DNA of 64,000 nt from Lytechinus pictus. Its lineage: Eukaryota > Echinodermata > Echinoidea > Temnopleuroida > Toxopneustidae. The notes beneath the pieces are model-generated. The model was not told where the DNA came from, made no database searches, and saw only the letters and a list, made by a program, of their open reading frames with translations. How positions within the stretch are numbered: position 1 is the stretch's first letter; each line of letters starts with the position of its first letter. Position numbers and translations under genes: made by a program. The stretch spans positions 22,903,501 through 22,967,500 of the forward strand of contig NC_087262.1 of the NCBI RefSeq assembly GCF_037042905.1. The letters run 5' to 3'. Shown in pieces: positions 1 through 12,210 of the stretch.

Positions 1-198
1 GTGACATAGATTTTCCCGAACCATGTTTTGAATTCGATATTTTGATGAGGACTGGAAGCGTGGGTCTGATAATATCCTCGGTAAATCTCTGAAATCATAA
101 AATTTTTGAGTCGTCCATCACTGCAGCAATTTGTTGAAAACAAAAGTGTAGGAATGAAAATGATAACAACAATTTTAAAAGCCCCCAAGGTCCCCCGT
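1..198. other. unassigned AT-rich DNA
   Basis: No gene, repeat or RNA is recognised before the microsatellite. Confidence 0.5.
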
Positions 199-211
199 AG
201 TGATGATGATA

Positions 212-247
<36 letters not shown>

Positions 248-540
248 GTGATGATGATGGTGATGAGGAGGAGGAGGAGGAGGAGGATTATGATGCATGA
301 TGATGATGATGGCGATGAGGACGACGACGATGATGATGGTTAAAAAATATCATATTAACTAAATCAATTAAGATATAACTCGTTAGATATCTGCAATCAA
401 TGATAAAATAGAAATGATTGTATTGATAATGATATAGTTATAATGAAAATGACGAAGATGATGATGGTGATTCTGATCACGATAATGACGATGAAGACAA
501 TAATAATGATGATGGTGATAATGATCGTCACAAGAATAAA
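199..540. repeat. (GAT)n / (GAG)n microsatellite with a degenerate flank
   Basis: From about 199 to 340 the plus strand is almost pure GAT/GAC/GAG triplets; from 425 to 540 a decayed GAT/AAT-rich stretch follows. Open frames across it read as poly-Asp/Glu on one strand and poly-His on the other, as expected of a triplet repeat and not of a gene. Confidence 0.95.
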
Positions 541-1839
541 TCAAGAAAATTCTAGCAAAGGAATCCGTACGAGGGATGTCACTATAGCTCTAATGATAAA
601 AAATGGCACATGATTATGAACAGTGTAAATTAATGAATATATACCACCACAAAGAAAGTATTTACACAAAGTGTTGCATATTTAATTTTCCTTTAACTCA
701 CAATGCAAACTGACATTGAATTTACACATATAACATTTCAAATTTGTCCAAATACGTAATCACAAAAATGATCTATTTAATGATCGATATCAATTTTTTT
801 TTTTACTTTTCCTAAAACTCCCAGCATTTTTTTTACATGTTTTAGATTTTTTAAAATGCGACGATGAATTTAAAGCTTGCATATTTTATAACAACATAAC
901 AAAGTATGTCTACTGTTTAGTGTATATCGTTAATAAGAGGGCTCAAGAGAAACTTCTTCAGTGCATAATTAGATTCATGGTTTTACTTGTAAATATATAT
1001 ATCTAAAATAAATGCAAAATTAAATAGCATATAATGTATGTTGATAGGCGTACTATAAATATAAAATGTAAAGGCTGGGAAATTAAATAAATCAGAACTA
1101 ATATTATGATATTCACATGAATTATAAAATGATATTTTCGTTTTATCAACAACAATCTTAACTGCAGAGAGAAAAAAGAATAGGACCTCAATTATTTCTT
1201 CAATTTCATAAAACGTTCACCAGGTAATGTCGACCTGTTTTCAGGTTTTCTAGGTTCGACAGGCTGAGGGCGCTAGAGCTTTAGAATGTGAGTACACAAC
1301 ACTTAATTTCTAGAAAACAGGCTTGCAGAGAACGTCCTAGCCGTAGTGAAATGTCAGAGATGACGAGTACAAAAAAAATCATCTAAATTTGCAGCATAAT
1401 TATAGAATGGAAACAGCAAATATAGTAGAACAGTGCGCTAATGCCTCTTTCTGTCTTTCAGTTTGTTGGGTGTTGATGGGGAATGCGTGCACTGTGAGTG
1501 TGCGCGTTTTGTCGAGTGTGTAATTTTAAACGATAGTATTCCATATCTCTCTTTTATTTTCATTTTGATCAGCCGATTACTGTAATAAAATTATCTTCAC
1601 TTTGATTTTTGTCTTTGATTGCTTTATCTAGAAAATATTTTTTCATATTAATTATTACTCATTTTAATTCCTTCATATGAATTTATGATAAATCTAGTTG
1701 GGAAATAGAGGAAGAGAGATTAAATGTGAAGATAGGCCTAAATCAGCGAACAATTAAGAGGTGTGCTGAAGTTGAAGGGGTGCTCCAGGCTGAAAATACT
1801 ATGATTTTAACAGATAAAGAAAAATCAATTATGGTATTT
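541..1839. other. unassigned AT-rich intergenic DNA
   Basis: I see no coding exon, RNA or clear repeat. Short poly-T runs and a small GTCGAC-containing patch near 1229-1262 are present but not interpretable. Confidence 0.5.
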
Positions 1840-2175
1840 TTTGTTCCGGTGAAACAGTTTTAGGCATGTCTTCATGAATATTCAATGAGCGAACTGCTGA
1901 TGTCATATCCCCACTTGTTCTTTTGTATTTCATTATAGGAAATAAGGTTTATTCATTTTTTCCTCCAAGAATTAAAAATATTAGATTGACAACTGAATCA
2001 GTGCATTTAGATATTTATTGCTGCAACTTATTTCATAAGAAGGGAGACATATCATTCACACATGTATGAAAAAAATGAAACATTCATGATTTCATGTAAT
2101 CGCATAAGAAAAAAAGGAAAGCTCACCTAATGAATATTCATGACGACGTGTATATAACTGTTTTCACATTATATT
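1840..2175. mobile_element. palindromic non-autonomous repeat, family A copy 1
   Basis: This segment matches 11850-12210 in the same orientation through several shared blocks: AAACAGTTTTAGGCATGTC, TGATGTCATATCCC and AATGAATATTCATGACGA. The outer parts are inverted relative to each other (ATGTCNTCATGAATATTCA at the left, TGAATATTCATGACGA at the right), so it is a foldback element with an AT-rich centre. No transposase is encoded. The superfamily is not determined. Confidence 0.6.
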
Positions 2176-2600
2176 GCTAATATTTTAAAATTCAATAAAT
2201 TCGGTATTTTTTATCAGATTTTGGTGGATTTTTTTTTTTGTGTTTTGCTTTGTGAATTTTGCTCTATTTATTAAAATATAAATATTTTCAACCCGGAGTA
2301 TCACTTTAAAATTGGAGAAGAAATATAAAAAGAAAATAGATACAAAGTAAAAAGAGAAATAGAAAAATACTTTTGAAAGGAAAGAGGAAGAGATGTGAAG
2401 TGCTTGGATCATTTTTTTCGAATGGTGTTATAAGAATCAACACAAACTTACCGGCAAAGATATGAAATCATGAAGATTGAAGAATCCATGATACATCTCT
2501 TGAGAGAGGGATTTCTGTTTGCTCTGAGAGAAATGAACGCTGACGGCGCTATAGCATTTATGGCAATGGAAAACATTGATGTAAATCGAACACACTATTA
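2176..2600. other. unassigned AT-rich DNA
   Basis: Nothing recognised; long A/T runs only. Confidence 0.4.
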
Positions 2601-3203
2601 TACAGTGCGTATCAAAAAGAAGTTTACACTTTGAAAAAATCCTGTAAAATTACACATTTTTAATATCCTGAAGATTTTCCCACATTTTAACATTGGTACA
2701 GATCCATTTAAGCAAATGACGATATAACTGTCGAAAAATATTTCCGCTTGAGTGAGCACAACTTACTTTTGAAAAGTTAGTGAAAATTCAGTTATGTCCT
2801 CAGATCCAGCTGGCACAAAAAGGGTAAAGATTGTGCTTACTAAATGTTAAAATTTCAATTTTGGTGGCAAAATTGCTACAAAATGCTTGAATGTATCCGT
2901 TTTATTTCAATTAACTAAATGTACAAGGGAAATGTATGAGAAATGTTTCGCAGGGTAAGTTTGATTTCGCCCTTTCCCCTTGACACAGCGTGAAAACAAG
3001 CATTTCTGCGCAAACAGATTTCTGCGAGCTTTACAAAAATGGACAGTACTCACTCAAGTGTAACATTCTGTCAAAACTTTTACTTTCATTGGATAGATGA
3101 GACCCAAACCCAAGATTATAAGTGAAAAATTACCCACATGTTGTATATTTTTTAATTCCCAGGGCTTTTTCAAAGTGTAAACTTTTTTTTGATACGCACT
3201 GTA
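2601..3203. mobile_element. mariner/Tc1-type MITE with TA duplication
   Basis: The ends are inverted repeats beginning CAGTGCGTATCAAAAA and continuing through AGTTTACACTTTGAAAAA, with one or two mismatches. The 599-bp element (2603-3201) is flanked on both sides by TA (2601-2602 and 3202-3203). TA duplication and CAGTG-type ends are the hallmark of the Tc1/mariner superfamily. The interior has no DDE/D transposase frame, so it is non-autonomous. Confidence 0.85.
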
Positions 3204-3289
3204 CAGCAGACAGCGGACGATTTCTTTAAATAAATTCATTTTCATCTATCTAATTTCCTGCCATGATACCCCTTTCTTTATTTATTTCT

Positions 3290-3912
3290 TCATATGATAT
3301 TTTGTAAGACCCGCTTATATTTCTGCTTCTTTCTCCCGCTGTCGTTACCACCCCCTCTCAGACATCTAGTTATTTTTATTAGTCTTTATCATCTTGTTTT
3401 ATTCTCTAATTTCGGTCGCAATTCGTCCTGTTTCTATTCATGTTTATTTCTCCTTTTGTCGTCCTGTTCTTGTTCTTGTTTTTTTTTCTTCGTGGTATTT
3501 TACTCTTTATTAGTTTTGTCTTGTTCTGTGGGTTATCTTGTTCTTTTTAATCTATTCAGTAAGTCTCCGTAGGCAAATAGCAACCATTGCGCCTCTCTCC
3601 CCCCTCTTTCTTTCTCTCTCTCCTCTTTTCTCTTCCTTGAGGGAGGTTCACATTATACAAGCTTTGCTTTTGAGTGAATCTCCTATTTCCACAGATACCT
3701 TTTTTTTCTATTTGAATTATATTTTATAATTTGTCTACGAAATGCACCATATTTTGTATATATCTTTATATGTTAATTATCATGGATGTTTTTTACTATG
3801 ATTATAATGACAATGATTTGTATCGCAAATATTTGTTACAATGTATGAAAATGATTTGTATCAATATTTATGTTATTTCTGTTGGAAATAAATCTGAATC
3901 TGAATCTGAATC
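3290..3912 (+). mobile_element. pyrimidine-rich LINE 3' end with (TGAATC)n tail
   Basis: A C/T-rich stretch (3300-3660) leads into an AT-rich segment that ends in GGAAATAAATCTGAATC followed by further TGAATC units up to 3912. Short tandem tails after an AATAAA-like signal are typical 3' ends of CR1/L2-type non-LTR retrotransposons. No reverse transcriptase remains upstream, so this is a severely 5'-truncated copy. The frames across it are compositional artefacts. Confidence 0.5.
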
Positions 3913-4617
3913 TTTTTCATTCCCCTCCTCCTTTTCCCTTCTGCTTTATTGTTTTGATATAAATCATTTTTTACTTCATTATAATTTTCAATTCAATATG
4001 AAATGCCGGGAAACTATATACTCTACAACATACATGATAGAGTGCATTGAGTTTCCAAATCAGTTCGAGGGTAAGTGGACATATTTGGAACAAACCAACC
4101 TTTTTACATTAATTCCAACATCTTATAACCAATATTATGTCATATTATTGAGAATTTGAAAAAAATAAGTAATTTGGAGTTAATTATTTCCATGTTGCAG
4201 AAATAATTATTCGTGTAAATTCAATATGATTTTACAACTGGAATGTTACAAATAATTCAAACATGTCATAACAGTCGTGTACAACGGATAAGAGAATTTG
4301 AGAAGGATAATGTTATGCAATGGCTGAAGGAAATACAGCAACAAGATAGATGTTTTGCTTCGTGGGCTCAATGTTTAAGTGCGCATTAAATGAACATATA
4401 TTAACACTTGGAACCGAGAAGTTATATAGCAATCGTGTTCTTGCACACAGAGGTGGATCCATAATATCAGGATGGGGTGGGTGGCACAGAAAATATCACT
4501 CCAAATGTATTGCTCACACATTCTCCTATAGAACTTTAATATTTGACAGGCACACACATCCACACATCCCACTTGGCCTATTCTACAAGGAAACTTGAAA
4601 TCATTATATTATATTTA
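3913..4617. other. unassigned DNA upstream of the LINE fragment
   Basis: No gene recognised. Part of it may be the non-coding 5' flank of the LINE that follows; the junction is not visible. Confidence 0.4.
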
Positions 4618-5733
4618 AAAAAAATAAGACATAGACCTATATCTATAATAGCTACATCATACTTTGGAAAAGAAAAGACCGTTCTAGAAAATAATAGACG
4701 CATGGTTGGTATTTGTTCTCTTTTTGAAATTCTAAATGGTAAAGCGGTGTCTACTCTTGTGATGACAGACTTCCGCAAGGCTTTTGACCGCATAAATCAC
4801 ACGGTTGCCATTCAAAAGATGATCTCACTTGGTATCAAACCTACACTGATCCGCTGGATAGCCGATTTTCTTGCAGAACGGACTCAGTGTGTTCGGTACA
4901 GGGGTGTTAAGTCAGAGTGGGTGACCCTTAATGCAGGAGTACCTCAAGGAACTAAACTTGGACCCATTGTGTTCCTAATCGTTATCAATAATGCCCTACA
5001 TGACAGTGATAATGCATATTGGAAATATGTTGATGATGTGACCGTGGTTGATACAAGATTTGCAGGAGATCAACCAGATGTCTTGGAAAGGACACTGCAC
5101 AATTTTGCTGAATGGTCCACATCTAATGGAATGTCTCTAAATCCTGCCAAATGTGAAAGTATGCAGGTGTGCTTTATGAAAAAGCCACCCGAACCAGCGT
5201 TACTAGCAATACACGGCCAGCCATTGAAGCAATATGTGTCTGTCAAATTACTGGGAGTTCATATTCGTAGTGATTTGAAGTGGAATGATCATGTTGACTT
5301 CATGATAAAACGTGCCAATGGAAGGATACATATTATTAGGATCCTAAAAGGACATGGATTGCCAACTGAGGACCTTTGTACTATCTACATGGGCTTCCTC
5401 AGGCCCCTATTAGAGTACGCCTGCCCAGTGTGGAATGGAGGACTAACTAAACAACAAGTGAGTCGTCTAGAGAGGGTGCAGAAAAGATCCCTCAAAATAA
5501 TCTTGGGACCCAATTTCCAGTCATATGATTCTGCTCTGAATGTATTGGAACTGTGTTTGACTTTTGCCGAAAGGCTGATTTCAAACGAGAGGGTATCCTA
5601 TCTTATACCCCCTCCTAAGAACACCAGAACTTTGCGCAAATCAAACACAAGAGAACAATTAAAATGTAGAACTAATAGATTTCGGAACAGTCCAATCCCA
5701 TACTTGATCGACCTCCTGAATTCTCAATCATGA
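4618..5733 (+). pseudogene. 5'-truncated LINE reverse transcriptase fragment
   Basis: The frame encodes the fingers/palm and C-terminal part of a non-LTR retrotransposon reverse transcriptase. Visible motifs in order are a degenerate RHRPISI block, the FRKAFDRINH catalytic-Asp motif, AGVPQGTKLGP, the YVDD catalytic box (KYVDDVT), a KLLGV block and a terminal FRNSPIPYLIDLLN segment before the stop. The apurinic endonuclease domain and the region between the PISI and FRKAF blocks are missing or scrambled, so the copy is dead although its last 1.1 kb is open. It belongs to the CR1/jockey-like supergroup; I cannot fix the clade. The 3' untranslated part probably continues a few hundred bases downstream, but no tail is evident. 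Confidence 0.85.
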
Positions 5734-7544
5734 CTTGATAATCAACCCACATCTATATATGGTATTTCTCTGTCTGCTGCTCTTATCAGTCAATTGATTT
5801 TTATTTATTTTTTTTTTTTATCATTATTATGTCACATTATTTGTATAATATGTACTCTATTTCTACTCGCAATTATGAACATTAGTCAATTATTTTCACC
5901 ACTTGTATACAATCATTATGTTTTTAAGTATTGTAGATGACATAAATATTCTGTTTGACATGCTTATAGAATTAGCCAAATTGTATATAATCAAATATCA
6001 TTTAAAAATATATGATCTTTGAAAATCAGGTATTATTGTATTACACAAGAATTGAAAAATTTTTGAAAGGTAATTTTTCTTGCGCATATCATGTGAGGAT
6101 ATAAATCCATAATCTCTTAAATTTGACAATGTATACTTACTAATTGATGGACTCGTATGATCTCTATGTTGTATTCCTTTCCCTTCCTTGCAACTCATTT
6201 CTTCCTGTTGTTTGTCTTTCTCTATCCATATTTCTCCCTCTCTTTTTTATCCATCTCTCTTCCTCTCTTTCTTTGAAATCTTGAATTGTAAATACTACTG
6301 CTTTCTCTTAATGTACAAGAACTATATACCGGTAAATGATAATCTGGACACTATACCAATATGTGTTAAGGATAATATTTTACTTTCAAATTCTTCTTTG
6401 TTTATTCTTACGTAAAATTTTGCAGCCTTACAACTTCATGTTTTCACCTCCTTCATAATGTTTGTACCTTCTTTCCTTCTGACCCTCTGCTCCACTCCTA
6501 CCCTTCACCCCCTCCCTCTCTCTATCCCTATCCAGCCCCCCCCCCCCCTCTCTCTCTATCTGCCTCTCCTCCTTCCCATCTCTCTCTCACAACACAAGTA
6601 GTTTTCAATACCATACTCTTTATCCGTATTATTTATTTGGTAATTATCTGTATTATTGTTTGAATATTTTTTGTGTATTTATTACCTTGTGAATACATCG
6701 CAATTCGGCCTTAGCCGCGATGATGTATTGATTTTATTAATAAACAATTTATCTCTATCTAAATGTGCCCTGGTTAATTTAGCTATATACATTATCAATC
6801 AACTATATTCGCCACCGCCTTACTATATACAACGGTAAACATAAATTACCCTATATGCTTCATAAATAAATCAATGTATGTAGCAGGAAAAAATAAAACG
6901 ACCAAGATAGGAAAATTACTTATATTTCAGAACAAAATGACTTAATGAAGCCCGGCCCCTAGGAGACATTGCTTGTGCAATTCGGTCTGATAAAGTTGAT
7001 TGGTCTGGTGTTGGCTGTGTTTTTAGAGAAAATAAGAGGGAGAAAATGTAACGTTCACTCATAACTTCGTCTCGAAAATGTGCTTTGTGCTCACAGAACA
7101 AAGTTGTGAAGTGGAGCAGAGCGATAAATACAACATCAAGTACAAGTCAATACGTTATTTAGGGGAATGAGATATGTCGGGCAACGTTAGTCAAATTTGG
7201 GCATGCTTGTCGTTTCGCCATGCTCTACTCCACCGACTCTGTCAGCCTGTAAGCAGACTACTGAGTAGTCCACTAATGAACGTGCAAATCGCTAAGTCCC
7301 TGGTTATGTTTCTTGTAATTATGTTTAGTACATATCGGTCAGTGTGTACATCGCACTCATTATAAGTGTTTTACAGAGGGTTTGGTAATTGGGTTAATAG
7401 TTACAACGTTCAAAGAAAGGACCCCTTGTAGAGAGGGACTTCGTGCCTAATGGATAAATCGTTTGGCCATTGCCTCTTTTTCGCCACATGTAGCCATGGT
7501 AATAATGGGTTAAATCAATTTCTATAATGGCAACCGTGGATTAG
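5734..7544. other. intergenic DNA with possible LINE 3' remnant near 6470-6760
   Basis: C/T-rich blocks (6188-6290, 6480-6590, including a 13-base C run) precede an AT-rich stretch containing a small hairpin-forming segment around CGCAATTCGGCCTTAGCCG and an AATAAA-like motif at 6740. This resembles a LINE 3' UTR but is not provable. Nothing else is recognised up to 7544. Confidence 0.35.
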
Positions 7545-7775
7545 AAAGCATTGGAGAGTAGCACATGACATCCAAAATGCTCTCCCTGCTGACATATTCA
7601 AACCGTCACTGAAACTCCTTTTTTTTCAACACTAGCATAGTTTTTTCATATATATATACATATAATTGTACATGCCTTAATTTATATTGTCTGTATAACT
7701 TAATTGTAATTATTTCGACCACTTTACTTTCTTCTGTTGAAAATGAAATAAACTGAAATTGAATTGAAATTAATG
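7545..7775 (+). mobile_element. LINE 3' end (CR1/L2-like)
   Basis: Translation in one frame gives NALPADIFKPSLKLLFFQH then a stop, which matches the conserved end of CR1/L2 ORF2 (WNxLP...FK..L). It is followed by a short AT-rich 3' UTR and a TGAAAT/TGAATT tail ending at about 7775. All upstream coding sequence is absent. Confidence 0.6.
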
Positions 7776-8747
7776 GATTCATTGCTTACACTAGTCAGCC
7801 CGCCTGTGCGCTTTGAGACACACATATAAAGCGCCCTACATATGTTATTATTAGTATTATTATGAGTAGTAGTATAGGCCTACACACTAGTGTACACAAC
7901 AGCTTAGAAGTTTTATAGAAGTATACTGTTATTATCACAAAAGTTTGGTAACTGTAAAACGAGTGGTCTTGGTAAATAATTGGTGGCAGAAACCTATTCG
8001 TTATTTTATTTTCGAATCATTTGTATTTATTCAGTACATAATTAGAATGCACCATCATTAATTAATACTAATCATGCTAATAAATACACAAATGTTTTAT
8101 AGAAGATTTCTCAAGAAAGCAAGATATCATTCCGTCTTCCTCTTCATCATTCTGAGAGGGAAAACAAATGGTAAAAAGTAAAACAGTTTCTTTAAATCAA
8201 ATCGAATCTAACCATTCCCCCAAAAATGGATTGATATTACAGCACTATCAGAGAAGGGCGTATTCCTTTTCTCCTTTCTCCTGAATATGGAATGAAAAAT
8301 ATTTCCTCCTTGTTTAAAATCAGACAAAATCACATTTATAGTATATGCAAAGCTCTAAATGTATATATTATTCTAATGTAATCATGCCATCAAAAATTAT
8401 TGAAATTTTACAAAAAATCGACATCTTGCAAAATTACACATTTATACATCGTTCATCCTTCAGTTCGATTGGGTTGCACACGAATAAAGTGGAAAATGAT
8501 TTATATTTTTTTTTCCAATGCTCACTGAACTAAACAAGGCGAACAGGTAAATAAAATCGCTTAAAAACTTAATTTGCTTTCGCAAAGTGCAATGGCATGT
8601 TGACGCTATCAAAGAAACTGAGTGAGAAATAACAAGTTCACCATGGGATATAACGTTGACAATATATTCTAAAAAAATCCTTTCCCTGATCTTCCACGGC
8701 AATATACTCCTGAACCGAACCCCATTTTGGTTACACACGAACGAGAT
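7776..8747. other. intergenic DNA with a short SINE-like remnant
   Basis: ATAAAGCGCCCTACATATGT followed by ATTATT repeats at 7827-7865 resembles the segment at 29865-29940. The rest, 7866-8747, shows no gene; it is the region 3' of the GPCR stop codon. No AATAAA is conspicuous within 200 bases of the stop. Confidence 0.35.
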
Positions 8748-9833
8748 TCAACGATGTCGCAAGATATACCTTAATCCACGGGAAGGTTCTGGCAAGTTGT
8801 CCAAGCGACACTTAAAGATATAGATGAAAACCTGACTGAAAACGGGATGTTTGAAGGCATAAATAATAGGATTGACTATGGAATTGCTAAGAATCAAAAT
8901 TGAGAAGCAGATAAAGGGAATGTAACTATGGGGGACGATGGAAAAGACGCCATAGGGTAAGACCAACACGTAGAATACACAGACGACAGTGGCAAGATTT
9001 TTGGTCACTCTTATTTCACGTTCGTTCCATGGATTGGCGCGTTGTTGTGGCTCGACTATCTGAAGGGGTCCCGTGTTTAGCGTGGAAATCGGAGGGAGGC
9101 CTGTGGTTGAAACATCATTTTGGTTATTCTGCCTAGAAGCTTTGGTTGGATTGCTTCGCGTGACAGCTATCCGACGAGCTTGCCTGCGAACGTGGAGAGC
9201 GATGCTGACATAACTCGAGGTTATCACCACGAAGGCCGACATGACAGAGAATGAAAACACCATCGGCATGAAAAAGTCGTCTTGTTGTTCATCGCTCCAG
9301 ACGCAGGTCTTGTAACGTTTGGAATATCCCAGGCTTCCCAGGCCAGCGATCTGGGGAATGATCATGAAAATGAGTGGATAGGTCCAGCTAATGATGACCA
9401 TCAACACGAGATTCCTTCGAGTATACACTCGTGTATAAGTATGGTGTGATCGAGTGATTTTGATCCATCTGTTCAAGGCAATCATCGTTAAAAGGACAAT
9501 GCTTGTTACATTGGTAGTGATGATGATCCCTCCTGCAACGGCGCACAAAGACCCGATCGGTGGCGGACCATTGCGGGTGAGTACAGAAACAACCTGCACA
9601 GGAAAGAAAAGGCAATTCAGAAGATCCGTCACTGCTAGGCATGCCACAAAGACGTTTGTTGTAGTCTGGAGTTTATTTGAGAAATACACCGCTATGATGA
9701 CGAGGCTGTTCCCGATGACACCTACAACTGTCATGAGACACAAAATACTTGCTGCCAGAATTCGATAGCCATAGTGGCTGAATTCAAAAGCTGTCGTTGC
9801 ATTAATTTCTTCATAAGCAGTTGTTACTACCAT
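8748..9833 (-). CDS. class A (rhodopsin-like) G protein-coupled receptor, orphan
   Basis: A complete 361-residue single-exon receptor at the plasma membrane, coupling an unknown ligand to G proteins. Seven hydrophobic segments are visible with class A landmarks: GNSLV (N42) in TM1, LAVTD (D70) in TM2, C97 before TM3 and C177 in loop 2 (the conserved disulfide), W150 in TM4, FYVLVLP (P293) in TM6, NPIIY (321-325) in TM7, then helix 8. N11-A-T is an N-glycosylation site in the short extracellular N-terminus. The DRY motif at the end of TM3 reads NRW (121-123), and TM6 lacks the usual CWxP tryptophan. NRY/NRW variants occur in melatonin-receptor-like and related orphan receptors, so a distant relation is possible, but no ligand can be assigned. 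I chose the ATG at 9833; an upstream in-frame extension has no ATG. The start lies 51 bases from the end of a large inverted-repeat element, which would occupy the promoter or 5' UTR. Lineage-specific GPCR expansions are known in sea urchins, so it may be one of many paralogues. Confidence 0.88.
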   Translation of the reverse strand: MVVTTAYEEINATTAFEFSHYGYRILAASILCLMTVVGVIGNSLVIIAVYFSNKLQTTTNVFVACLAVTDLLNCLFFPVQVVSVLTRNGPPPIGSLCAVAGGIIITTNVTSIVLLTMIALNRWIKITRSHHTYTRVYTRRNLVLMVIISWTYPLIFMIIPQIAGLGSLGYSKRYKTCVWSDEQQDDFFMPMVFSFSVMSAFVVITSSYVSIALHVRRQARRIAVTRSNPTKASRQNNQNDVSTTGLPPISTLNTGPLQIVEPQQRANPWNEREIRVTKNLATVVCVFYVLVLPYGVFSIVPHSYIPFICFSILILSNSIVNPIIYAFKHPVFSQVFIYIFKCRLDNLPEPSRGLRYILRHR

Positions 9834-9884
9834 GGTGAGGGAATAACAGTATTTATAGGTTGTCGGTAATTTGTAGTGAAGCAC

Positions 9885-10985
9885 CCCTTACAAAAAATTC
9901 CTGCAGTACTTTAGTGGTACTCTGTTGTACCTGTGTGATACTTCTGTCATACACGACGGTACCTCAGAATTACCACAGGACTTCTGTGGTATCACTCTGT
10001 GATAGTTCTGTCATACTTCTGTGGTACAGGAAAATATAAAAATTTCCTGCAATACCTTAATGGTACTCTGTCGTACCTGTGTGATACTTCTGTTGTACAA
10101 AACTGTATATAGAATTACAACAGGACTTCTGTGGTATCACTCTGTGATAGTTCTGTCATACTTCTGTGGTACAGGAAAATATGACAATTTCATGCAATAC
10201 CTTAATGGTACTCTGTCGTACCTGTGTGATACTGCTGTTGTACAAAACTGTATATAGAATTACAACAGGACTTCTGTGGTATCACTCTGTGATAGTTCTG
10301 TCATACTTCTGTGGTACATAAAAATATGAAAATTTCATGCAATACCTTAATGGTACTCTGTCGTACCTGTGTGATACTTCTGTTGTACAAAACTGTATAA
10401 GGAATTACTACAGGACTCCTGTGGTATCACTCTGTGATAGTTCTACTTCTGTGGTACATAAAAATATGAAAATTTCATGCAATACCTTAATGGTACTCTG
10501 TCGTACCTGTGTAATACTTCTGTTGTACATAACTGTATACAATATCACTCTGTGATAGTTATGTCGTACTTCTGTTGTACATGAAAATTCTAAAATATCC
10601 TGCAGTACTTCTATGACAACCCTGCGATACTTCTGTTGTATATGAACATTTTTTAAATTTCCTGCAGTACTCCTATTACTAAGCACTTCTATGGAAACCC
10701 TGTGATACTTCTGTGGTACATGAACATTTTGAAATTTCCTGCAGTACTCGATCCTATTAAAGACACTTCTATGAAAACCCTGTGATACTTCTGTGGTAAA
10801 TGAAAATTTTGAAATTTCCTGCAGGACTCAATATAGGCACTTCTAAAATTCTATGGCAACCCCAGTGCTATACTTTCAAAATTTCCTGCGGTACTTCTCA
10901 TGCAGCCACCCCAGAAATATGACTGAAACTGTATCACAGACGCTACTGGTGTATTTTCTGTGGTACAGTACATGAAAAAATTAGT
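9885..10985 (+). repeat. left subterminal tandem array, about 145-bp units
   Basis: The motif ACTTCTGTGGTACA recurs at 10015, 10160, 10305 and 10445, and as ACTTCTGTTGTACA at 10568, giving periods of 145, 145, 140 and 123 bases. Within each unit shorter CTGTNGTAC/CTGTGATAC motifs repeat. Decayed units continue to about 10985. Peptides read from it (CNTLMVLCRT-like repeats) are artefacts of the periodicity. Confidence 0.85.
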
Positions 10986-11849
10986 TTCCTTCAGTACTTG
11001 TATGGAAGCCCTGTTTGTACCACAGACTAATTTTTTTATTTCCAGTGAGGGATTTATCTTTTTTTCAGTTTCGGGAGAGGTCAGTAGCGTATTGAGTCTT
11101 ATATTTTTAGAAGGCCATATGGCTTAAAAGGGCACCATTCATTTAAAAAAGTACAATTTTTTATATGAAAATTTAATTTTGTGATAGCTAGATTGTGACA
11201 TATAGGCCCTATTTCAAAATTATATTTCACCCTGTCCCATTGTGTAGGTCTATATCAGCGAGGGGGGGGGGGTTATGCCTACTGAGACTCAGAGGTTTTA
11301 AGTTTGATAGCTTCTATTTCTACGAGAAAGGGTACTATACGTACTAGATCAAAACTAGGAGCAAAGCGCGAACTGAAAAATGCGAAAAATTATTGACCCC
11401 AAAATGGGCAACTTATATTTTGAGGACTATTGTTCGTTTTCAGGGTTATTTCTTTTTCATGCGCTCTTTTAAATTTCAATTATCATTTTTGTTTTGTTTG
11501 TTCGCCACTTATTTTTCATAAAAAACAGGATCGATGAATAATAAAAAAATGACTATATTTAAAAGGGTACGTGTTGAAATATACAGGACACACCTAACAC
11601 TCTTAGAGCTTAATGGTTGTGAGGAAGCCGGGTTGAATTTCAAAGAGATATTGTAATGAATAAAAATATAAGCATGAACGTATTATTCTACTTCATCCAT
11701 CTCTTTCTAACAATACAAGAAAATAATTGAAGGGGAGGTCAACGCTAGAGATAATCAATAAATAGAGTAAAATTCACAAAACAAAATGCTTAAATTTATT
11801 CAAAATCGGATGACAAATAACGAAGTTAAGTTGAATTTTAAGGATTTGC
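10986..11849. other. unassigned interior of the large element
   Basis: AT-rich, with a G run near 11263-11272. No coding sequence or recognisable repeat. Confidence 0.4.
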
Positions 11850-12210
11850 AATATTCCCATGAAACAGTTTTATTTAGGCATGTCTCATGAATATTCATTA
11901 GGTGGGCTGATGATGTCATATCCCATGTTCTTTTGTACAATATATGAAATTAGATTTATTCAACATATTTCTACCAAGAACTTAAACAATTGGAATGACG
12001 ACTAATTAACCGCATTAGTTATTTAATGCAGCAACTTTACAATGGGGACACATTATTTACACATGTATTGAAAAAATAGATAATCATAATTTCATATCTA
12101 ACATTAAAAAAGAAAAATGGGAATGTCACATCATCAGCCCACCAAATGAATATTCATGACGATGTGCACACTATCTGTTTTCACAAAATATTGATAAACA
12201 ATTAACATAA
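11850..12210. mobile_element. palindromic non-autonomous repeat, family A copy 2
   Basis: This is the better preserved copy of the element at 1840-2175. The left arm contains CATGAATATTCATTAGGTGG and TGATGATGTCATATCCC; the right arm contains the inverse, CACATCATCAGCCCACC and AATGAATATTCATGACGATG. The centre is AT-rich and non-coding. Confidence 0.65.

Noticed and set aside
95-300. Poly-Asp/Glu and poly-His open frames
   Set aside because: Both are translations of the GAT/GAG microsatellite on opposite strands; no codon structure beyond the repeat.
3294-3729. Hydrophobic membrane-protein-like frames
   Set aside because: C/T-rich sequence yields Phe/Leu/Ser-rich peptides in any frame; no start context or homology.
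10021-10686. Repeated peptide frames (CNTLMVLCRTCVILLLY-like)
   Set aside because: They arise from the 145-bp DNA repeat, whose length is not a multiple of three, so the same peptide appears in different frames.
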